Assembly: GCA_009773995.1 (NCBI GenBank)
Contig: VSMY01000058.1
Span: 1 to 16,219, forward strand
Length of the DNA: 16,219 nt
From: Oscillibacter sp.
GTDB lineage: Bacteria > Bacillota > Clostridia > Oscillospirales > Oscillospiraceae
Direction of reading: 5' to 3'
The notes under the pieces were generated by a model that saw only the letters and a list, made by a program, of their open reading frames with translations, was not told where the DNA came from and ran no database searches. The position numbers and the translations under genes are program-made. Below are positions 12,498 to 16,219 of the stretch, one piece after another (position 1 is the stretch's first letter; each line of letters opens with the position of its first letter).

Positions 12498-13280
12498 TTA
12501 ATAATCGTCTCGGGCCGCCTCCCACAGCAGCACCGAGGCCGCCGAGGCGGCGTTCAGGGACTCGCACCGGGGGTCCATGGGAATGCGGACGGTCTTGCCG
12601 CAGGCCGCCAGCACCGCCGCCGAGAGGCCCCGGCCCTCGCTGCCCACGGCCATGGCGCAGCGGCGGAGATCCACCGCCCGCACGTCCTCCGTGTCCTCCC
12701 GGAGGGCCGCGCCGTACAGGGGCAGGTCCGCCTCTTTCAAAAGGGCCGTCAGCTCCTCCAGGGTACAGCGGTAAATATCCGTGCGGAAATGGACCCCCAT
12801 CCCCGCACGGAGGGTCTTGGGGTTGTTGAGGTCCGCGCAGCCGGGCAGCAGGACGGCCCGCGCCCCGAAGGCGTCCGCCGTCCGGAGGATGGTCCCCACG
12901 TTGCCGGGGTCCTGCACCCCGTCCAGCACCAGGAACCGCAGCCGCCCCAAGCCGTCGGGCTCCAGCCGCTCCGGCGGGTCATAGCGGGGGGACCGGCAGG
13001 AAAACACCACCCCCTGAGGAGTCTCCATGGGGCTAACGGAGCGCATGACCGCCTCGCCGACCTCCGCCATGCGGGGGACCCGCCCCTCCAGCTCCGGGGG
13101 CAGCTCCGCCCCCTGGGTGCACAGCAGGGCCTGAATCGGCGCGCCCCACTGGACCGCCTCCCGGAGGAGCTTGGGGCTGTCGCACAAAAATTCTCCCGTT
13201 TCCTCGCGGTAGGAACGGGAGGAGGCCAGTTTCCGCAGATGGACGCACAGGGAATTGCTCTTACTGGTAATTATTTCCAT
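12498..13280 (-). CDS. TrmH/SpoU-family RNA 2'-O-methyltransferase
   Basis: This 260-residue SPOUT enzyme methylates a ribose 2'-OH of rRNA or tRNA using S-adenosylmethionine. The N-terminal part (about 1-95) matches the substrate-binding domain of the RlmB/TrmH group. The catalytic trefoil-knot domain has motif 1 LDGVQDPGNVGTILRTADAFG (119-139, with N127 and R133), motif 2 AVGSEGRGLS (211-220) and motif 3 IPM through ESLNAASAASV (233-250). The exact target nucleotide is not readable. The start at 13280 is chosen because AAGGAGG precedes it and the conserved ITSKSN opening is the family N-terminus; an in-frame extension to 13415 crosses the promoter and is rejected. It has its own near-consensus promoter. 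Confidence 0.92.
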   Translation of the reverse strand: MEIITSKSNSLCVHLRKLASSRSYREETGEFLCDSPKLLREAVQWGAPIQALLCTQGAELPPELEGRVPRMAEVGEAVMRSVSPMETPQGVVFSCRSPRYDPPERLEPDGLGRLRFLVLDGVQDPGNVGTILRTADAFGARAVLLPGCADLNNPKTLRAGMGVHFRTDIYRCTLEELTALLKEADLPLYGAALREDTEDVRAVDLRRCAMAVGSEGRGLSAAVLAACGKTVRIPMDPRCESLNAASAASVLLWEAARDDY

Positions 13281-13364
13281 AACGGCCCGCCTCCTTCCCC
13301 GCCGCTCCCGGCATCCTGACGGAAATTCTCTCTCACCGCCGGGGCAAACTGTAGATTCTTCCTT

Positions 13365-13393
13365 ATCATAAAGGGATCCGCCCGGCTTGTCAA
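13365..13393 (-). promoter_or_regulatory. Strong promoter of the RNA methyltransferase gene
   Basis: On the minus strand TTGACA (13393 down to 13388) and TATGAT (13370 down to 13365) are separated by 17 bases. The -35 element lies in the loop of the G+C-rich stem that follows folC, so terminator-like structure and promoter share the same DNA. Confidence 0.82.
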
Positions 13394-13405
13394 GCCGCCG
13401 GGCGG
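13378..13405 (-). terminator. G+C-rich stem-loop after folC (possible terminator)
   Basis: A perfect 9-bp stem CCGCCCGGC/GCCGGGCGG (13378-13386 with 13397-13405) has a 10-base loop that can fold further. It starts 14 bases after the folC stop codon. The minus-strand sequence after it is ATCCCTTT, so the U-tract is poor; on the + strand TCTTTT follows. Termination is plausible but not certain. Confidence 0.5.
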
Positions 13406-13419
13406 GTCTTTTCAACGAT

Positions 13420-14691
13420 TTAACGCATTTTGAACCAGGCGGACCGGACCTCGCCGCAGAGGTACAGGGACCCCAGGGCGCAGACAGCGCCGTCCCTTCC
13501 CGCCGCCGCCAGGGCGGCGTTCAGCCCCTCTTCCACCGAGGCGCAGGGCCGGGCTTCCACCCCCCGCTCCGCCAGCAGAGCGCACAGAGCCGGCGTCTCC
13601 ATGGCCCTGGGACTGCCGGGCCGGAGGACGAATACCCGCTCCGCCAGGGGGGTCAGCAGGTCCAGCATCTCCCCCGCGTCCTTGTCCGCCAGGACGCCCA
13701 GGAGGAAGGTCCACCGTTTCCCAGGAAAGAGGGCACCCAGGCTCTCCATAGCCGCCCGCATGCCGTGGGCGTTGTGGGCGCCGTCCAGGAGGAAAACGGG
13801 GCGTTTCCCCAAGACCTCGAACCGCCCCGGCCAGCGGACCGCCGCCAGCCCTTGGCGAATCGCCTCCTCCGGCACATGCCAGCCCTTTTCCCGCAGGATC
13901 TCCAGGGCCGTCAGGGCCAGGGCGGCGTTCTCCGCCTGATAGGCCCCCGCCAGAGGAATGGTCAGGCTCTGCCAGGGGGCGAAGTCGAAGGCCGCGCCTT
14001 CTAAATTCAGAGCGCGGACCGTCAGGCGGGTGAGGTCCAGCTCAGTCAGATCCGCCCCCCGCTCCCGGCAGGTCCGGCGGAAGACCTCGTCCGCCTCGGG
14101 GCAGCCCCCCCGGCTGACCACGGTCCCCCCCGGCTTGATGATCCCCGCCTTGGCGGCGGCGACGTCCCGGAGGGTGGGGCCCAGAATGGCCGCGTGGTCC
14201 ATGCCCATGGCGGTGAGCACCGCCAGCTCCGGGGCCTCGATGACGTTGGAGGCGTCCAGGGCCCCGCCCAGGCCGGTCTCCAGAACCACGGCGTCACAGC
14301 GCCGTTCCAGGAAATACAGGAAGGCCGCGGCGGTGATGAGCTCGAACTCCGTGGGGTGCTCCGCACAGGCCAGGGCCGCCGGGCGGACCCGGTCCATCAC
14401 CGCGCCCAGGGCCTCATCGCCGATTTCCTCCCCGTTCACCCGGATGCGCTCGTGAAAGCGCTCCAGGTGAGGGGAGGTGTTCAGGCCCACCCGATAGCCC
14501 GCCGTCTCCAGCACGGAGGCAAGGCACGCGCAGACGCTGCCCTTGCCGTTGGTGCCCGCCACGTGGATAAATTTCAGCTCCTTCTGAGGGTCCCCCAGAC
14601 GGCGGAGCAGCTCCCGGATGCGGCCCAGGCCCGGCGCGCGGGACTCCCAGCCGTGGGACCAGATGTAAGACAGGGCCTCTTCTCCCGTCAT
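13420..14691 (-). CDS. folC: Bifunctional folylpolyglutamate synthase/dihydrofolate synthase
   Basis: This 423-residue ATP-dependent Mur-ligase-like enzyme adds glutamate to dihydropteroate and/or to folates, which retains them in the cell. The P-loop is GTNGKGS (46-52). SPHLERFHERI (73-83) is the folate-binding signature, and TEFELITAAAFLYF and VLETGLGGALDASN are the next family motifs. GMDHAAILGPT is the metal-site His region, and FLLDGAHNAHGM marks the C-terminal domain. Length is normal. Spacing to the upstream folT gene is 16 bases, so they form one transcription unit controlled by the THF riboswitch. That fits a host that salvages folate, though synthase activity cannot be excluded. Confidence 0.96.
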   Translation of the reverse strand: MTGEEALSYIWSHGWESRAPGLGRIRELLRRLGDPQKELKFIHVAGTNGKGSVCACLASVLETAGYRVGLNTSPHLERFHERIRVNGEEIGDEALGAVMDRVRPAALACAEHPTEFELITAAAFLYFLERRCDAVVLETGLGGALDASNVIEAPELAVLTAMGMDHAAILGPTLRDVAAAKAGIIKPGGTVVSRGGCPEADEVFRRTCRERGADLTELDLTRLTVRALNLEGAAFDFAPWQSLTIPLAGAYQAENAALALTALEILREKGWHVPEEAIRQGLAAVRWPGRFEVLGKRPVFLLDGAHNAHGMRAAMESLGALFPGKRWTFLLGVLADKDAGEMLDLLTPLAERVFVLRPGSPRAMETPALCALLAERGVEARPCASVEEGLNAALAAAGRDGAVCALGSLYLCGEVRSAWFKMR

Positions 14692-14707
14692 GCCGGTCCC
14701 TCCCCCC

Positions 14708-15259
14708 TTACAGGCCGGAGACGGCGTTCCGCCGCCGAAGGGCCTTCACCAGGGGGATGGCCAGGGAGGCCATGACCACGGCGTTGATCATACCCACGAT
14801 AAGCCGCCAGGCCAGGTCACCCAAAATCAGGCCGGGGAAGTAGTAGCCCATCAGCACGCTGTCCAGCCAGTTCACCAGGGTGTTGCCCACGGTGGTGCAG
14901 AGGGCCGCGGCGACGCAGACGGCATAGCACAGCGCCCGCCGGTCCTCCAGATGCCGCCCCCGGCGAAGGGCCAGCGCCGCCCCGACGCCGACGACCAGCC
15001 CCCGGAGGGCCGGGGGAATCAGGTAGAGCACCGTGGTGTAGGTAACGCCGTAGGTCAGAATCTGCTTGAAGAACTCCCCCACCATAGCCACGACGACCGC
15101 GTCCACCGGGCCGAAGAGCAGAGCGGCGGCCACCACCGGCAGGGAGCCGAAGGAAATCCGCACGTTCCCCATCTGCACCGCCGCGTAGAGCGACAGGGGC
15201 AGGTACATGGCCGCCAGCAGCGCGGCGTAGCACATCCGTTTCACGTTCATTTTGGGCAT
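14708..15259 (-). CDS. folT: Folate-specific ECF transporter substrate-binding subunit FolT
   Basis: This 183-residue integral membrane protein has about six hydrophobic segments and is an S component of an energy-coupling factor transporter. It captures folate and relies on a shared EcfA/EcfA'/EcfT module encoded elsewhere. The identity rests on the S-component pattern (ISFGSLPVVAAALLFGPVDA, then GEFFKQIL), the downstream folC and the THF riboswitch upstream, which together make folate the best substrate. The start at 15259 is chosen because GAGGAGG (15274-15268) lies 8 bases before it; an in-frame extension to 15376 runs through the riboswitch and is rejected. The C-terminus is basic (KALRRRN), probably cytosolic. 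Confidence 0.9.
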   Translation of the reverse strand: MPKMNVKRMCYAALLAAMYLPLSLYAAVQMGNVRISFGSLPVVAAALLFGPVDAVVVAMVGEFFKQILTYGVTYTTVLYLIPPALRGLVVGVGAALALRRGRHLEDRRALCYAVCVAAALCTTVGNTLVNWLDSVLMGYYFPGLILGDLAWRLIVGMINAVVMASLAIPLVKALRRRNAVSGL

Positions 15260-15267
15260 AAGAAAAA

Positions 15268-15305
15268 CCTCCTCATAAATTGCGGCAGCACGCCGCACAG
15301 AGGAA
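15268..15305 (-). promoter_or_regulatory. Expression platform: Shine-Dalgarno-sequestering hairpin of folT
   Basis: On the minus strand TGCGGC (15297-15292) and GCCGCA (15286-15281) form a 6-bp hairpin. Outside it TTCCTC (15305-15300) can pair with GAGGAG (15274-15269), the folT Shine-Dalgarno sequence. A second GCCGCA copy at 15324-15319 region, touching the riboswitch P1 strand, can compete for TGCGGC. Control of translation start is therefore inferred. There is no U-tract. Confidence 0.6.
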
Positions 15306-15322
15306 GCCCGTTCCCATATGCG

Positions 15323-15420
15323 GCAGCGGGATGCGGAACGCGCACTGCGGAATTTCTTCCTTCGTCCGAAGAGCAACTCCCCGTCTCTCCGGCACTTTTA
15401 CACGCGCGCCCCTACTCTGC
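15323..15420 (-). ncRNA. THF riboswitch (folT-type, class I)
   Basis: Read on the minus strand, this 98-nt segment reproduces the folT/THF riboswitch layout. P1 is GCAG (15420-15417) with CTGC (15326-15323). The next element is the conserved AGTAG on the 5' side, opposite GCATCC on the 3' side. A long P2 (GGGGCGCGCGTG with CAGTGCGCGTTCC) leads to AAAAGTG and then P3 CCGGAGAG/CTCTTCGG. After P3 comes the diagnostic ACGAAG, a GGAA-GAAA-TTCC hairpin (P4 position), then GCAGTG and the return strand of P2. The P3 loop has GGGA and TG that could pair with CATCCC, as in the known pseudoknot. Position directly upstream of folT and folC agrees. It senses reduced folates in this class; ligand binding here is inferred. 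Confidence 0.88.
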
Positions 15421-15429
15421 CTTTGTCTG

Positions 15430-15445
15430 CCCGGCTCTCGCCGGG
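15430..15445 (-). other. GNRA-type hairpin in the folT leader ahead of the riboswitch
   Basis: CCCGGC/GCCGGG form a perfect 6-bp stem closed by a GAGA loop on the minus strand, between the predicted transcription start and the aptamer. It may protect the 5' end of the transcript. Confidence 0.55.
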
Positions 15446-15455
15446 GACGTGTCCT

Positions 15456-15484
15456 ATCATATACCAGCTTCCGGCAAAATACAA
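15456..15484 (-). promoter_or_regulatory. Promoter of the folT-folC unit
   Basis: On the minus strand TTGTAT (15484 down to 15479) and TATGAT (15461 down to 15456) are separated by 17 bases. The predicted start near 15449 puts the whole THF riboswitch in the leader. Confidence 0.7.
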
Positions 15485-15530
15485 GGCCCTCCGGCAAATT
15501 CCATAAAAATCCAGGTCCACCTCTGCGGAC

Positions 15531-15563
15531 GAAAAAGGCCGCCCCGGAGAAATCCGAGGCGGC
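15531..15563 (-). terminator. Rho-independent terminator after rnfB
   Basis: On the minus strand an 11-bp stem (15563-15553 with 15548-15538, one G-T pair) closes on a 4-base loop and is followed by CTTTTTC (15537-15531). It starts 20 bases after the rnfB stop codon. This ends the rnf operon and isolates the folT promoter. Confidence 0.93.
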
Positions 15564-15582
15564 TTTTCCACTCTTTTCAGGC

Positions 15583-16219
15583 TTACTTTCCGGCGGGCTC
15601 CGCCGCCTTGGCTTCCGCGGCGGCTTTGGCCTTTTCGGCCTGGGCCTTCTTGACGGCCTTGTATTTCTCCTTCTCCTCGGCGGTGGCCACGGGGAGGATG
15701 GCGTCTCTCGGGCAGACCTTGGTGCAGAGCTTGCAGCCGATGCACTTTTCGTAGTCGATGACCGCCACGCCGTTTTCCACATGGATGGCGTCCTTTTTGC
15801 ATTCCTTCTGGCACAGGCCGCAGCCGATGCAGGAGGAGGAGCAGACGCTCATGGCGGCTTTGCCCTTGTCCTGGTTCGCGCAGCCCACGTGGACCTTTTT
15901 GGAGGCGGGGACGGACACGATCAGGTGACGGGGGCAGGCGCTGGCGCAGGCCATACAGGCGGTGCACTTGTCCGGGTCCACCACGGCGGTGCCGCCGGGG
16001 CCGATGGACATGGCGCCAAACTGGCACGCGGCCACGCAGGAGCCGAAGCCCAGGCACCCGAAGGCGCACTCCAGGGGGCCGCCCGCCACCTTCGTCGCGG
16101 AGATGCAGTCCTTGACGCCCACGTAGTCAAAGCGTTTTTTCGCGTTCACGCCGCCGGTGCAGCGGACGAAGGCCACCTGCCGCTCCCCGGTGGGAGCCTC
16201 CATGCCCATAATCTTGGCG
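15583..16219 (-). CDS. rnfB: RnfB-type ferredoxin subunit of the Rnf complex (5' end outside the window)
   Basis: This is the C-terminal 211 residues of a minus-strand gene whose frame stays open to the window edge (A-K-I-M-G-M-E-A-P...). Rnf is a membrane ferredoxin:NAD+ oxidoreductase that pumps Na+ or H+ in anaerobes. The RnfB pattern is visible: VAFVRCTGG, then a Cys set CAFGCLGFGSCVAACQFGA, and three ferredoxin-like [4Fe-4S] motifs: CTACMACASACP, CIGCGLCQKEC and CIGCKLCTKVCP. The VHVGCANQDKGK stretch between them is typical. It ends in an Ala/Lys/Glu-rich tail of about 35 residues. The membrane anchor and first cluster should lie upstream, beyond 16219. An apparent ATG at 16209 is internal. 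A terminator follows at once, consistent with rnfB as the last gene of the rnf operon. Confidence 0.93.
   Translation of the reverse strand, partial: AKIMGMEAPTGERQVAFVRCTGGVNAKKRFDYVGVKDCISATKVAGGPLECAFGCLGFGSCVAACQFGAMSIGPGGTAVVDPDKCTACMACASACPRHLIVSVPASKKVHVGCANQDKGKAAMSVCSSSCIGCGLCQKECKKDAIHVENGVAVIDYEKCIGCKLCTKVCPRDAILPVATAEEKEKYKAVKKAQAEKAKAAAEAKAAEPAGK

Noticed and set aside
15273..15782. Open frames across the folT leader and rnfB terminator
   Set aside because: They run through a terminator, a promoter and the THF riboswitch, and have arginine/proline shadow composition.

Overview
The window is about 16.2 kb of G+C-rich bacterial chromosome from a low-redox, endospore-forming member of the Clostridia. 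An Oscillospiraceae-like genome is my inference. The grounds are a spore germination protease (gpr), an Rnf ferredoxin:NAD+ oxidoreductase subunit (rnfB), AGGAGG-type ribosome binding sites, a Gram-positive SOS box and a folT gene under a tetrahydrofolate (THF) riboswitch. Most of the window is core housekeeping sequence, with one visibly foreign, A+T-richer interruption.

Left part, mostly + strand (1-4677): a sodium-dependent NSS-family transporter with its own promoter and terminator; a maltose/galactoside-type sugar O-acetyltransferase with its own promoter; a convergent NUDIX hydrolase (minus strand); a SLOG/DUF1273 (YpsA-like) gene whose promoter spacer is exactly filled by a LexA-type SOS box; and gpr. 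gpr and the minus-strand block converge on a perfect 13-bp bidirectional terminator.

Middle and right part, minus strand, listed in transcription order from the right edge: rnfB (5' end outside the window) and its terminator; a promoter, a THF riboswitch, folT and folC (folate uptake and polyglutamylation); a TrmH/SpoU-type RNA methyltransferase; dprA and topA; then trmFO, plsX, acpP and rnc. The last four cover tRNA m5U54 modification, phospholipid and fatty-acid synthesis, and RNase III. The order dprA-topA-trmFO is a familiar Firmicutes cluster.

That cluster is interrupted at 8156-8872 by a small module: a 69-aa XRE-type HTH regulator and a divergent 82-aa helical protein of unknown function. 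They share a perfect 15-bp inverted-repeat operator lying over a strong promoter. Beside them is a 184-bp stretch dense in hairpins, including a 15-bp perfect stem and a 15-nt homopurine mirror repeat. The small + strand gene stops inside the topA stop codon.

Best candidates for a second look: (1) the XRE/82-aa module and its operator, with possible antisense reading into topA; (2) the LexA box on the SLOG gene; (3) the THF riboswitch with a readable Shine-Dalgarno-sequestering expression platform; (4) the palindrome and mirror-repeat cluster upstream of trmFO. I saw no tRNA, rRNA, CRISPR array, insertion sequence or complete prophage.
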